NCBI RefSeq assembly: GCF_008364685.1
Contig: NZ_VTTL01000006.1
Coordinates: forward strand, 1 to 64,000
From: Xanthobacter oligotrophicus
GTDB taxonomy: Bacteria; Pseudomonadota; Alphaproteobacteria; Rhizobiales; Xanthobacteraceae
Length of the DNA stretch: 64,000 nucleotides
Reading direction: 5' to 3'
Of the stretch, positions 10,731-19,211 are shown one piece after another. Within the stretch, counting starts at the first letter, position 1. Every line of letters begins with the position of its first letter. The position numbers and the translations under genes were made by a program. Below the pieces are notes generated by a model. The model saw nothing but the letters and a program-made list of their open reading frames with translations, was not told where the DNA came from and made no database searches.

Positions 10731-11852
10731 ATGAAGGTCACCGTCGAGCGCGCCGAGCTTCTCAAATCGCTCAGCCACGTCCACCGCGTCGTCGAGCGGC
10801 GCAACACCATTCCGATCCTCGCCAACGTGCTGATCAAGGCGGGCAAGAACGGGCTGGAGCTGAAAGCCACCGACCTCGACCTGGAGGTGGTGGAGATCGT
10901 TCCCGCCGAGACCGGCCAGGCAGGGGCCACCACGGTGCCCGCCCATGTGCTCTACGACATCGTGCGCAAACTGCCCGAGGGCGCGCAGGTGCAGCTGGAG
11001 GCCGGCGGCGAGCGCGGCACCCTCACCGTCAAGGCGTCCCGCGCCCGGTTCTCGCTGCAGACTTTGCCCGAGGCCGACTTCCCGGACCTCGCAGCCGGCG
11101 AATTCTCCCACACCTTCAAGGTGAAGGGCGCGGACTTCCGGCGCCTGGTGGACAAGACCCAGTTCGCCATCTCCACCGAGGAGACGCGCTATTATCTGAA
11201 CGGCATCTATCTCCACGTCACCGAGGGCGCCAGCGGCAAGTCCATGCTGCGGGCGGTGGCTACCGACGGCCACCGCCTCGCCCAGGCCGAGCTGGAGGCG
11301 CCGGCGGGCGCGGCTGGCCTGCCCGGCGTCATCGTGCCGCGCAAGACCGTGGCGGAGATCCAGAAGCTGCTGGAGGACAAGGAGGCGGAGGCCACCATCT
11401 CGCTCTCCACCACCAAGATCCGGGTGCAGGTGGGCTCTATCGTGCTCACCTCCAAGCTCATCGACGGCACCTTCCCCGACTATGGACGGGTGATTCCCCA
11501 GGGCAACGACAAGACCCTGATCGTGGACAAGGACGAGTTCGCCGCCGCGGTGGACCGCGTCTCCACCGTGTCCAGCGAGCGTGGTCGCGCGGTGAAGCTG
11601 TCGCTGGCCGAGGGCAAGATGACGCTGTCGGTTACCAATCCCGATTCGGGCAGCGCCACCGAGGAGCTGGAGGTGGACTACACCGCCGAGCCCCTCGATA
11701 TCGGATTCAATTCCCGCTACCTGCTGGACATCACCTCGCAGCTGGAAGGCGACACGGCGGAACTGAAGCTGGCCGACCCCGGCTCGCCCACGCTGGTGCG
11801 CGATTCCACCCGGACGGATGCGCTCTACGTGCTCATGCCCATGCGGGTGTGA
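10731..11852 (+). CDS. dnaN: DNA polymerase III subunit beta (sliding clamp)
   Basis: DnaN forms the ring-shaped clamp that tethers DNA polymerase III to DNA. The 373-residue protein starts [21 protein letters not shown] and ends YVLMPMRV, the normal full clamp of three repeated domains. Family landmarks include [11 protein letters not shown] near residue 24, [10 protein letters not shown] near residue 175 and a C-terminal MPMR tail. The start at 10731 gives the canonical N-terminus. It is followed by recF in the usual dnaA-dnaN-recF order. Confidence 0.98.
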   Translation: MKVTVERAELLKSLSHVHRVVERRNTIPILANVLIKAGKNGLELKATDLDLEVVEIVPAETGQAGATTVPAHVLYDIVRKLPEGAQVQLEAGGERGTLTVKASRARFSLQTLPEADFPDLAAGEFSHTFKVKGADFRRLVDKTQFAISTEETRYYLNGIYLHVTEGASGKSMLRAVATDGHRLAQAELEAPAGAAGLPGVIVPRKTVAEIQKLLEDKEAEATISLSTTKIRVQVGSIVLTSKLIDGTFPDYGRVIPQGNDKTLIVDKDEFAAAVDRVSTVSSERGRAVKLSLAEGKMTLSVTNPDSGSATEELEVDYTAEPLDIGFNSRYLLDITSQLEGDTAELKLADPGSPTLVRDSTRTDALYVLMPMRV

Positions 11853-11959
11853 GCACGGGGGGGGTGAGAACCGCGGGTGTGAGTTTGGCGGCCGGCGCCA
11901 AGCCGCACTGCGTTCCTGCGGGACCGGCCGCATCCGACGGAAGACCGGCCGAAAGGTCC

Positions 11960-13096
11960 ATGCCCCACGCCGCCATCCGCAAGCTCACCCTCACCGCCTT
12001 CCGGTCCTATCCGTCGGCGCAGGTGAGCGTGCAGGATGGGCCGGTGGTGCTCACCGGGCCGAACGGGGCGGGCAAGACCAATATCCTGGAAGCCCTGTCC
12101 TTCCTCTCTCCCGGGCGGGGGCTGCGGCGTGCCCAACTGGGCGATGTGGGCCATCGCGCGCCGGGCGTCGCCGGCGAGGCGCCGTGGGCTGTCTCCGCAC
12201 TGGTCGAGGGCGCGCTGGGCGAGGTCCGCCTCGGCACCGGCCATGACCCGGCGCAGGAGGGCGGCGTGCGGCGCTGCCGCATCGACGGCGAGCCGGTGCC
12301 CTCCGCCAATGCCTTCCTCGACCATCTGAAAGTGCTGTGGCTGACCCCGGAGATGGATGGCCTGTTCCTCGGCCCGCCCGGCGACCGGCGGCGCTATCTC
12401 GACCGTCTCGTGCTGGCGGTGGATGGCGCCCACGGCACCCGGGTCAACGGTCTGGAGCGGGCGTTGCGCTCGCGCAACCGGCTGTTGGAGGAGAACGGCT
12501 CGGCGCGCTTCCTCGATGCGGTGGAGCATGAGGTGGCGGAGCTGGCGGTGGCGGTGGCGGCGGCGCGGCTGGAGACGGTGGCCCGCCTTGGCGCCGAGAT
12601 TGCGGCCCACCGCGACGACGCCTCCCTCTTCCCCTTCGCCGAGCTGGCTCTCGACGGGGCGGTGGAGCGGCTGATCGCCGTCCATCCCGCGCTGGAGGTG
12701 GAGGACCGCTACCGCGTCCTGTTGCGCGACAACCGTCCCCGCGACCGGGCGGCGGGCCGCACCCTGGAGGGGCCGCACCTCACCGACCTGTCGGTGAGCC
12801 ATGGCGAGAAGCAATTGCCCGCAGCGCGCTGCTCCACGGGGGAGCAGAAATCCCTGCTGATTGGCCTCACCCTGTCCCATGCGCGGCTGGTGGCCTCCAT
12901 GCAGGGGCTCTCCCCCATTTTGCTGCTGGACGACGTGGTGGCCTATCTCGACGCCGCGCGCCGCACCGGCCTGTTCGAGGCGCTGGCCCGCCTTGGCGCG
13001 CAGGCCTGGATGACCGGCGCCGACCCCACCGCCTTCGCCGCTCTTGAAAGTGCCGAGCGCTTCGAGGTGGCACCGGGGGCCATCGCGCGGGCCTGA
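11960..13096 (+). CDS. recF: DNA replication and repair protein RecF
   Basis: RecF is an SMC-like ATPase that helps load RecA at gaps in DNA. From the ATG at 11960 it is 378 residues. It begins MPHAAIRKLTLTAFRSY, with Walker A GPNGAGKTNIL near residue 35, the ABC-type signature ARCSTGEQKSLLIGL and Walker B ILLLDDVVAYLD. A GAAAGG ribosome site precedes the start. The frame is also open from a GTG at 11849 that overlaps the dnaN stop as GTGA, but the extra 37 residues are unlike RecF. gyrB, often next in this order, is absent. Confidence 0.96.
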   Translation: MPHAAIRKLTLTAFRSYPSAQVSVQDGPVVLTGPNGAGKTNILEALSFLSPGRGLRRAQLGDVGHRAPGVAGEAPWAVSALVEGALGEVRLGTGHDPAQEGGVRRCRIDGEPVPSANAFLDHLKVLWLTPEMDGLFLGPPGDRRRYLDRLVLAVDGAHGTRVNGLERALRSRNRLLEENGSARFLDAVEHEVAELAVAVAAARLETVARLGAEIAAHRDDASLFPFAELALDGAVERLIAVHPALEVEDRYRVLLRDNRPRDRAAGRTLEGPHLTDLSVSHGEKQLPAARCSTGEQKSLLIGLTLSHARLVASMQGLSPILLLDDVVAYLDAARRTGLFEALARLGAQAWMTGADPTAFAALESAERFEVAPGAIARA

Positions 13097-13237
13097 GGGG
13101 CGCGGTCATCTTTTGAGGGTGCATTCCGGACGCATGCAGCGTCGGCGCAATGCGCGCCGGAATTTAGCGCAAGGGGGCTGCAAGCCGTCCGTTTCTGCCT
13201 CATGGACCAATCACAGCTCGATTTTGGAACGAGGCGC

Positions 13238-13368
13238 CGTCCTCCCCCTCTCCCGCGTGCGGGGGAGGGCTGGGGAGGGGGCAGGCTCGTGCCAGAAGGC
13301 ACCGGCGGCGCCGAGGAAAAACACCGTTGCCCCCTCCCTGCCCTCCTCCGCAAGCCGGAGAGGGTTTG
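13238..13368. repeat. Composite inverted-repeat element after recF
   Basis: Two hairpins, CCCTCTCCCG-cgtg-CGGGGGAGGG near 13245-13269 and CCCTCCTCCG-caag-CCGGAGAGGG near 13341-13365, face each other. A further inverted pair lies inside them (GGGGAGGGGGCA near 13272 and TGCCCCCTCCC near 13328). This is a paired intergenic palindrome of the kind scattered in Rhizobiales genomes. A single related hairpin occurs at 27912-27937. Confidence 0.6.
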
Positions 13369-13429
13369 CACCTCGCCCGGTCGCATCTGTGGAGGGTCGC
13401 GCCGGGTGCCGGCCCCCCTATAAGCCCGC

Positions 13430-13470
13430 TTGACTCCCCTTCGAGTAAACATCATATATCATACATACTA
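13430..13470 (+). promoter_or_regulatory. Promoter and putative GntR operator of the first liv-type operon
   Basis: TTGACT at 13430-13435 is followed after 19 bases by TATATC at 13455-13460. The AT-rich stretch ATCATATATCATACATACTA (13451-13470) overlaps the -10 region and contains TATCATAC. That motif recurs upstream of the GldA-like gene (21171-21192) and before the GntR gene (19957-19970). Confidence 0.55.
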
Positions 13471-13491
13471 ATAAGACGACCCGTGGGAGGG

Positions 13492-14748
13492 ATGATGATC
13501 CGGCAGATTCTGGGTGGCACACTCGCGCTCGCGGCGGCCGCCGCCATCGGCATGGTACCGGCGCATGCGCAGCCGCAGGACGTGACGGTGGGCTTCGTGC
13601 TGCCGCTCTCCGGCGGCTCGGCCACCATCGGCAACCAGACCAAGCTCGGCGCCCAGGTGGCCGCCGAGCAGATCAATGCGGCGGGCGGCATCGCCTCCCT
13701 CGGCGGGGCCAAGCTGAAGCTGATCTTCGCCGACAGCCAGTCCAAGCCCGACATCGGCGCGTCCGAGACCGAGCGCCTGATCCAGCGCGAAAACGTCGCG
13801 CTGCTGGTGGGCGCCTACAACAGCGCCGTCACCTTCCCCGCCTCGGAAGTGGCCGAGCGCTACAAGACGCCGTGGATCGTCACCGGCGCGGTGAAGGACG
13901 AGATCACCGAGCGCGGCTTCAAATACGTGTTCCGCCCCAACAACAAGGCCACCTACGACGCGCGCGAGCAGCTCGATGCCATGGATCTCCTGAAGAAGGA
14001 GACCGGCAAGGGTCCCTCAAGCATCGGCCTGTTCTACGAGGGCACCGACTGGGGCCGCTCCCATGCCGCCAACATCAAGAAGTTCGCCAAGGAGCGCGGC
14101 TACGCCATCAGCCTCGACGAGAGCTTCCCGCCCAACCAGGTGGATTTCACCGCCCAGCTGCTGAAGATCCGCGCGACGAAGCCCGAGGCGCTCATCGTGG
14201 TGGCGTACACGCCGGACCACCTGCTGTTCACCCGGCAGTATTTCGAGAACAAGATCAACATTCCCTTCGGCATCCACTCGGTGGGCGGCGGCTCCGAGGA
14301 CCCGTCCTTCTACAAGGCGGTGCCGCAGAAGGCGGTGGACTATCTGTTCGTGCAGGAAGACTGGCAGATCGACCGCCTGAAGACCGACACCGACCCGCGC
14401 GTGGTGGACGCCAACACCCGCTTCAAGGCGCAGGCGGGCTACGACATCAACTCCTACGGCGCCCAGGGCATCTCCAACGTCTACCTCATCAAGGACGTGC
14501 TGGAGCGTTCCGCCTCCGCCGACCGCGAGAAGATCCGCGACGCGCTGGCGGCCACCGACATCACCTCCGGCATGCCGCTCATCGTCGGCTACCAGCGCAT
14601 CAAGTTCGACGAGCAGGGCCAGAACACCTTCGGCCACGGGGTGATTTCCGAGAACATCGGCGGCGAGCGCCGCACCATCTGGCCCTCCGCCAACCGCGCC
14701 CCCGACACCAAGCCGGTGTGGCCGGTGCCGGACTGGTCGGCCCGCTGA
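13492..14748 (+). CDS. Branched-chain-amino-acid-type ABC transporter substrate-binding protein
   Basis: Periplasmic binding protein of the LivJ/LivK type, about 418 residues. It starts MMIRQILGGTLALAAAAAIG, with a signal peptide ending near PAHAQ. The mature protein begins DVTVGFVLPLSGG, the usual start of this fold. GGAGG lies just before two adjacent ATGs (13492, 13495); the second has better spacing. It is the first gene of an operon with two permeases, two ATPases and an SDR dehydrogenase. The ligand is unknown: this family also binds amides, urea, aromatic acids and other small molecules. Confidence 0.9.
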   Translation: MMIRQILGGTLALAAAAAIGMVPAHAQPQDVTVGFVLPLSGGSATIGNQTKLGAQVAAEQINAAGGIASLGGAKLKLIFADSQSKPDIGASETERLIQRENVALLVGAYNSAVTFPASEVAERYKTPWIVTGAVKDEITERGFKYVFRPNNKATYDAREQLDAMDLLKKETGKGPSSIGLFYEGTDWGRSHAANIKKFAKERGYAISLDESFPPNQVDFTAQLLKIRATKPEALIVVAYTPDHLLFTRQYFENKINIPFGIHSVGGGSEDPSFYKAVPQKAVDYLFVQEDWQIDRLKTDTDPRVVDANTRFKAQAGYDINSYGAQGISNVYLIKDVLERSASADREKIRDALAATDITSGMPLIVGYQRIKFDEQGQNTFGHGVISENIGGERRTIWPSANRAPDTKPVWPVPDWSAR

Positions 14749-14771
14749 GGCTCGCCTCCGCGCAGCACTGC

Positions 14772-14798
14772 GGGCGCCGGATCGCCGGCGCCCTTTTT
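14772..14798 (+). terminator. Terminator-like hairpin after the binding-protein gene
   Basis: GGGCGCCGG (14772-14780) pairs perfectly with CCGGCGCCC (14785-14793) around ATCG and runs into five T. It lies inside the operon, between the binding-protein gene and livH. Partial termination here would make binding protein in excess over the membrane parts. Confidence 0.8.
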
Positions 14799-14874
14799 CA
14801 CCTGCTCCCACATCCCCCGTCCCCGATCCCGGACTGCGCCGCGTGCCGCGCGCCGTCCCCACGGAGGTGACCCC

Positions 14875-15759
14875 ATGGATCCCTTGACCCTTTCCTTTGC
14901 GGTCATCAACGGACTTCTGCTCGGCGGAATCTACGGGGGCGTCGCCCTCGGCCTCAGTCTCATCTTCGGCGTCATGCGCGTCATCAATTTCGCGCACGGT
15001 TCGTTCCTGATGCTGGCCATGTATTGCTCATATCTTCTTTGGGCGAGCCTTGGCGTGCATCCCTATGTGAGCATCCTCGTCACCGTGCCGTTTCTGTTCG
15101 GCGTGGGCTATCTAGTGCAGAGCGTGGTCATCTCGCCGCTCATCCGGCGCGAGCGGGCGCTGGTGGTGGAGCCCACCAGCGCGCTGCTGCTCACCGCCGG
15201 CGTCTACCTCGTGGTGGACAATAGCGTTCTCATGGCCTTCGGGCCGGACGTGCGCTCGGTGACCACCGACATCACCTACGAGTCGATCTTCGTCGCCGGC
15301 CTGCCCATCAACATGGCCCGGCTGATCGGCTTCGCCGCCGCCATCCTCGTGGCCTTCGCCCTGTCGTTCTGGCTGAAGCATTCGGACATGGGCCGCGCCA
15401 TCCGCGCCACGGCGCAGAACCGGGATGCGGCGGCCATGTCCGGCATCAACGTGCCGCTGATCTACAACGTCACCTTCGGCCTCGGCTGCGCCGTGCTCGG
15501 CCTGTTCGGGGCGCTGCTGGTGCCGTTCTTCTCCATCACCCCCACCATCGGCCTGTCGTTCGGCATCAAGTCGTTCCTGGTGGTGGTGCTGGGCGGCATC
15601 GGCTCCATCCCGGGCTCGATCCTCGGCGGGCTGCTGCTCGGGGTGTTCGAATCCGTCGCCGCCCAGTTCGTCACCGCCACCTCGGCGGCGATCTTCTCCT
15701 TCGGCCTCTTCATCGTGATCCTGCTCATGCGGCCCGCCGGCCTCATGGGCCGAGCCTGA
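14875..15759 (+). CDS. livH: Branched-chain-type ABC transporter permease (LivH family)
   Basis: Inner-membrane permease of 294 residues with about eight hydrophobic segments. The N-terminus INGLLLGGIYGGVALGLSLI and the block VMRVINFAHGSF are typical of LivH, as is the C-terminal VVVLGGIGSIPGSILGGLLLG. A strong GGAGGTGA ribosome site lies just before the ATG at 14875. It forms the channel together with the LivM-type permease that starts 16 bases downstream. The symbol refers to the family; the transported compound is unknown. Confidence 0.92.
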   Translation: MDPLTLSFAVINGLLLGGIYGGVALGLSLIFGVMRVINFAHGSFLMLAMYCSYLLWASLGVHPYVSILVTVPFLFGVGYLVQSVVISPLIRRERALVVEPTSALLLTAGVYLVVDNSVLMAFGPDVRSVTTDITYESIFVAGLPINMARLIGFAAAILVAFALSFWLKHSDMGRAIRATAQNRDAAAMSGINVPLIYNVTFGLGCAVLGLFGALLVPFFSITPTIGLSFGIKSFLVVVLGGIGSIPGSILGGLLLGVFESVAAQFVTATSAAIFSFGLFIVILLMRPAGLMGRA

Positions 15760-15775
15760 GAAGGCACGAGTCCCC

Positions 15776-16810
15776 ATGCGCGCCTCCTTCACCCTCATCC
15801 TGGGCCTGCCGCTGCTCGTGGCGGCGCTGATCCTGCCGTTCGTGGTCGCCGACAATTACGTGGTCCATTCGGCGGCCATGGTGCTCTATTTCGCCTACAT
15901 GGCGTCGTCGTGGAACTTCGTCTGCGGCTATGTGGGACAGGTCTCGCTGGGCCACGCCGCCTTCTCCGGCATTGCCGGCTACGCCAGCGTGCTGCTGTTC
16001 ACCGGGCTTGGGCTGTCGCCCTGGATCGGCATGATCCTCGGCGGCATTCTGGCGGCGGCCATCTCGGTGCCGGTGGGCTATGCCACCTTCCGGCTGAAGG
16101 GGCCCTACTTCACCCTCACCAGCATCGCGTTTGCCGAGATCATGCGCATCTGGCTGGAGAATACCGACGAGTTCCTCGGCATCCCGCTGAAGGGCGCGCA
16201 GGGGCTCACCGTTCCGCCGGTGGGGGGCACGAGCTTCCTTGCCTTCCAGTTCGACGGCAAGCTGCCCTATTACTTCATCATCCTCGCCATGCTGGTGGGG
16301 GTGATGGCGGCGACCCACCTCATGGAGCGCTCGCGGCTCGGCTTTTACCTGAAAGCCATCCGCGGCAACCGCGACGGCGCCGAGGCGCTGGGCATCGACC
16401 CCACCCGCTACTGCCTGACCGCGCTGGCGCTTTCCGCCTTCCTCACTGGCCTCGGCGGCGCCTATTACGCGCAGCTGTTCCGCTACATCAATCCGGAGCG
16501 GAACATGGGCATCGACCTGTCCATCGACATGGCGGTGATGACCATCGTGGGCGGGCAGGGCACCCTCCTCGGCCCGACTCTGGGGGCCCTGGTGCTGCAT
16601 CCGGTGGGCGAGATGGTGCGCGCCACCCTGGGCGGCCACGTGCTGGGGCTGCACCTCATCATCTACGGCGTCGTGCTGATGCTGGCGGTGCTGTATTTCC
16701 CCAAAGGCATCATCGCCCCGCTCCAGCGCTGGCTGACCCCCGCGCCGAAAGCGCCTGCGCCCCAAACGCCCGCGCACATCGTGACGCCCAAGGAGGTCGA
16801 GGGACGATGA
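15776..16810 (+). CDS. livM: Branched-chain-type ABC transporter permease (LivM family)
   Basis: Second inner-membrane permease, 344 residues. Family blocks are WNFVCGYVGQVSLGHAAFSG near residue 47, the EAA-like loop AIRGNRDGAEALGID near residue 195, and TIVGGQGTLLGPTLGA near residue 260. The C-terminal tail (about 30 residues, Pro- and Ala-rich) is probably cytoplasmic. Its stop codon overlaps the livG start as ATGA, so the two are co-translated. Confidence 0.92.
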   Translation: MRASFTLILGLPLLVAALILPFVVADNYVVHSAAMVLYFAYMASSWNFVCGYVGQVSLGHAAFSGIAGYASVLLFTGLGLSPWIGMILGGILAAAISVPVGYATFRLKGPYFTLTSIAFAEIMRIWLENTDEFLGIPLKGAQGLTVPPVGGTSFLAFQFDGKLPYYFIILAMLVGVMAATHLMERSRLGFYLKAIRGNRDGAEALGIDPTRYCLTALALSAFLTGLGGAYYAQLFRYINPERNMGIDLSIDMAVMTIVGGQGTLLGPTLGALVLHPVGEMVRATLGGHVLGLHLIIYGVVLMLAVLYFPKGIIAPLQRWLTPAPKAPAPQTPAHIVTPKEVEGR

Positions 16811-17544
16811 GCACCCGCATCCTCGAGGTGGACGGCATCTCCAAGCGCTTCGGCGGCCTGCAGGCGGTCTCGCCGCTCTCCTTCCACATGGAGCCGGGCG
16901 AGATCCTCGGCCTGCTCGGCCCCAACGGCGCGGGCAAGACCACCGCCTTCAACATGATCGCCGGGGCGCTGCGCACCGACACCGGCGCCATCCGCTTCAA
17001 CGGCCGCGACATCGTGGGCGAGAAGCCGTGGGACATCTGCCGGCGCGGCATCGCCCGCACCTTCCAGCTGTCGAAGCCGTTCGGCGGCCTCTCCGTGGTC
17101 GAGAACGTGATGGTGGGCGCCTTCGTGCGCACCGCCTCCGAGACGGAAGCCCGCGCCGAGGCCGAAAAGGTGGTGGATTTCCTTGGCCTGTCCGCGAAGG
17201 CATGCACCGATGCGGAGGACCTCACCGCCTTCGACCGGCGCAAGCTGGAACTGGGGCGGGCGCTCGCCACCGCCCCGCGCCTGCTGCTGATGGATGAGGT
17301 GGTGGCCGGCGCCACCCCCACCGAGGCGCAGGAGATGGTGGCGCTGGTGCGCCGGGTGCGCGACCTCGGCGTGTCCATCCTCATCGTCGAGCACGTGATG
17401 AAGGTGATCATGGGCCTTTCGGACCGGGTCATCGTGCTCGACTACGGCAAGCTCATCGCCGATGGACCGCCGCAGCAGGTGGTGAACCAGCCCGACGTGC
17501 TGAAGGCCTATTTCGGAGAGCGCTATGTCCATGCCCGCGCTTGA
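16807..17544 (+). CDS. livG: Branched-chain-type ABC transporter ATP-binding protein (LivG family)
   Basis: Cytoplasmic ATPase of 245 residues that energises the transporter. Walker A is GPNGAGKTTAF near residue 41, and the LivG-type block RGIARTFQLSKPFGGLSV follows. The signature region reads LTAFDRRKLELGRAL rather than LSGGQ, which is common in LivG proteins. Walker B is LLLMDEVVAGATPTE, with Ala-Thr where most have Gly-Leu. The ATG overlaps the livM stop by 4 bases and the 3' end overlaps livF by 20 bases. Confidence 0.93.
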   Translation: MSTRILEVDGISKRFGGLQAVSPLSFHMEPGEILGLLGPNGAGKTTAFNMIAGALRTDTGAIRFNGRDIVGEKPWDICRRGIARTFQLSKPFGGLSVVENVMVGAFVRTASETEARAEAEKVVDFLGLSAKACTDAEDLTAFDRRKLELGRALATAPRLLLMDEVVAGATPTEAQEMVALVRRVRDLGVSILIVEHVMKVIMGLSDRVIVLDYGKLIADGPPQQVVNQPDVLKAYFGERYVHARA

Positions 17545-18286
17545 AAATACCGCGTCCCAGCGGGGCGGACGGGAGGCGCCTGCGCTTGAGGTGAAGGACC
17601 TGTGGTCCGGTTATGGCGAGCAGGACGTGCTGCGCGGCATCGACATCGCGTTGAAGCCGGGCTCCATCGTGGCGCTGATCGGCGCCAACGGGGCCGGCAA
17701 GTCCACGCTTCTGCGCACCATTTCCGGCCTCATCCGCCCGCGCCGGGGCGAGATCCGCCTCGGCGGCGAGGTGCTTTCCGGCCTTCCGCCGCACCGCATC
17801 GTGGAACGCGGCTTCGTGCAGTCGCCGGAGGGCAAGCAGCTCTTCCTCGACATGTCCATCCGCGAAAATCTGCTGGTGGGCGCCGCCAACCCGCGCGCCC
17901 GGGCGCGGCGGGAGGAGACGCTGGAGGAGGTGTTCGACCTCTTCCCCATCCTGAAGGAGCGGCAGGCCTACAACGCCTCCACCCTGTCCGGCGGCCAGCA
18001 GCAGATGGTGGCGGTGGGCCGCGCGCTCATGGCCCTGCCGCGGGTGCTGGCGCTGGACGAGCCGTCGCTGGGGCTTGCCCCCATCATGGTGGACCGCCTG
18101 TTCGAGAGCATCGCCCGCATCCGCGAGCGCGACCTCACCATCCTCATCATCGAGCAGAACGTGTTCCAGGTGCTGGAGATGGCGGACTACGGCTACGTGC
18201 TGGAGAACGGCGCCGTGACCCTCTCGGGGACCGGGCCGGACCTGCTCGCGAACGATCATCTCAGGGCGAGCTACCTGGGGCTGTGA
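17525..18286 (+). CDS. livF: Branched-chain-type ABC transporter ATP-binding protein (LivF family)
   Basis: Second ATPase of the transporter, 253 residues. It has Walker A GANGAGKSTLLRTI near residue 55, the LivF block GFVQSPEGKQLF, the signature TLSGGQQQMVAVGRAL and Walker B VLALDEPSLGLAP. The first 20 residues (MSMPALENTASQRGGREAPA) form an extension before the usual start LEVKDLWSGYG; this extension is what overlaps the end of livG. The SDR gene follows after 29 bases. Confidence 0.93.
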   Translation: MSMPALENTASQRGGREAPALEVKDLWSGYGEQDVLRGIDIALKPGSIVALIGANGAGKSTLLRTISGLIRPRRGEIRLGGEVLSGLPPHRIVERGFVQSPEGKQLFLDMSIRENLLVGAANPRARARREETLEEVFDLFPILKERQAYNASTLSGGQQQMVAVGRALMALPRVLALDEPSLGLAPIMVDRLFESIARIRERDLTILIIEQNVFQVLEMADYGYVLENGAVTLSGTGPDLLANDHLRASYLGL

Positions 18287-18315
18287 GCCCCGCCGCCCCA
18301 TCGGGAGAGACCCAC

Positions 18316-19020
18316 ATGACTGCTTTGGAGCGCTTCGCCGTCATCACCGGCGGCGGCACGGGGATCGGCCGCGCGGTGGCCGAGCATCTGCTTGGCGAGG
18401 GCTACACCGTGGTGGCGGCCGGACGCGACCGGGATGACGATCTGCCGGCGGCCATCCGCTTCGCCGAGCTGGATGTCACCGACGCGGCGGCCGTGACCGC
18501 TTTCGCCGCTGGCTTCCCGCGCCTGTCGGCGCTGGTGAACTGCGCCGGCATCATCCTGCACGACGCGAAGGAACTGACGCCGGAGGGCTTCGCCAAGGTC
18601 ATCGACGTGAACCTCAACGGCTCCAACATCACGACCCTCGCCTTCCGCGCGGCTCTGGGCGCGGCGGGCGGGGCGGTGGTGAACACGGCGTCTATGTGGA
18701 GCTATTTCGGCTCGGGGCGGAACCCGGCCTATGCGGCCAGCAAGGGCGCCGTCCTCCAGCTCACCCGCTCCCACGCGGTGGGGTTCGCGGCCGAGGGCAT
18801 CCGCGTGAATGCGGTGGCGCCAGGCTGGATCGAGACCCGCCTGTCCGCCGGCGCGTTGCAGAATCCCGAGCGGGCCGGGCCGATCATGGCGCGCATCCCC
18901 ATGCAGCGCTGGGGCAAACCGGCCGACGTGGCGCAGGTGGTGGGCTTCCTCCTGTCCCCGGCGGCGGCCTATGTGACCGGGGTCATCATCCCGGTGGACG
19001 GCGGCTACGGCATCGCGTGA
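18316..19020 (+). CDS. Short-chain dehydrogenase/reductase (SDR family)
   Basis: Classical SDR oxidoreductase of 234 residues. The cofactor motif TGGGTGIGRAV is at residues 11-21, followed by LVNCAGI. The catalytic set is Ser in NTASMW, with Tyr and Lys in YAASK (residues about 138-142). The acidic or basic residue after the second strand reads AAGRDRD, so I cannot say whether NAD or NADP is preferred. It is the last gene of the transporter operon and ends just before an inverted-repeat element. It probably oxidises or reduces an alcohol or ketone derived from the imported compound; the substrate is unknown. Confidence 0.9.
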   Translation: MTALERFAVITGGGTGIGRAVAEHLLGEGYTVVAAGRDRDDDLPAAIRFAELDVTDAAAVTAFAAGFPRLSALVNCAGIILHDAKELTPEGFAKVIDVNLNGSNITTLAFRAALGAAGGAVVNTASMWSYFGSGRNPAYAASKGAVLQLTRSHAVGFAAEGIRVNAVAPGWIETRLSAGALQNPERAGPIMARIPMQRWGKPADVAQVVGFLLSPAAAYVTGVIIPVDGGYGIA

Positions 19021-19055
19021 GGGGCGGTCGCGGGAGGTGTTTTGCCCGCCGCCTC

Positions 19056-19176
19056 CCCACCGTCATGCCCCGGCTTGACCGGGGCATCCATCGCGTCGTG
19101 CGCGCGCTGTGTGAAGGCGGGAGCGCGTCCCGGCCGCACCATGGATCCTCCGGTCGAGCCGGAGGATGACGGTGGG
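19056..19176. repeat. REPIN-like paired palindrome
   Basis: An element of about 121 bp with 11-bp terminal inverted repeats (CCCACCGTCAT at 19056-19066, ATGACGGTGGG at 19166-19176). Each end carries its own hairpin, GCCCCGG-CTTGA-CCGGGGC on the left and CCTCCGG-TCGAG-CCGGAGG on the right. A second copy of the same design is at 45334-45453. It sits between two convergent genes (the SDR gene and the GntR gene). Confidence 0.7.
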
Positions 19177-19211
19177 TGCGAGACGGATGACGGCGGTTCC
19201 GGGTTGCGCCC

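Noticed and set aside
8621-10933. A 770-codon leftward open frame over dnaA
   Set aside because: It is the reverse-strand shadow of dnaA, whose motifs are unmistakable on the other strand.
11849-11959. N-terminal extension of recF from the GTG overlapping the dnaN stop
   Set aside because: RecF homology begins at MPHAAIRKL (11960), which has its own ribosome site.
13492-19020. The SDR of this operon as a 2-hydroxypropyl-CoM dehydrogenase of propylene metabolism
   Set aside because: Only general SDR motifs are visible; no other epoxide-carboxylation or coenzyme M gene is present.
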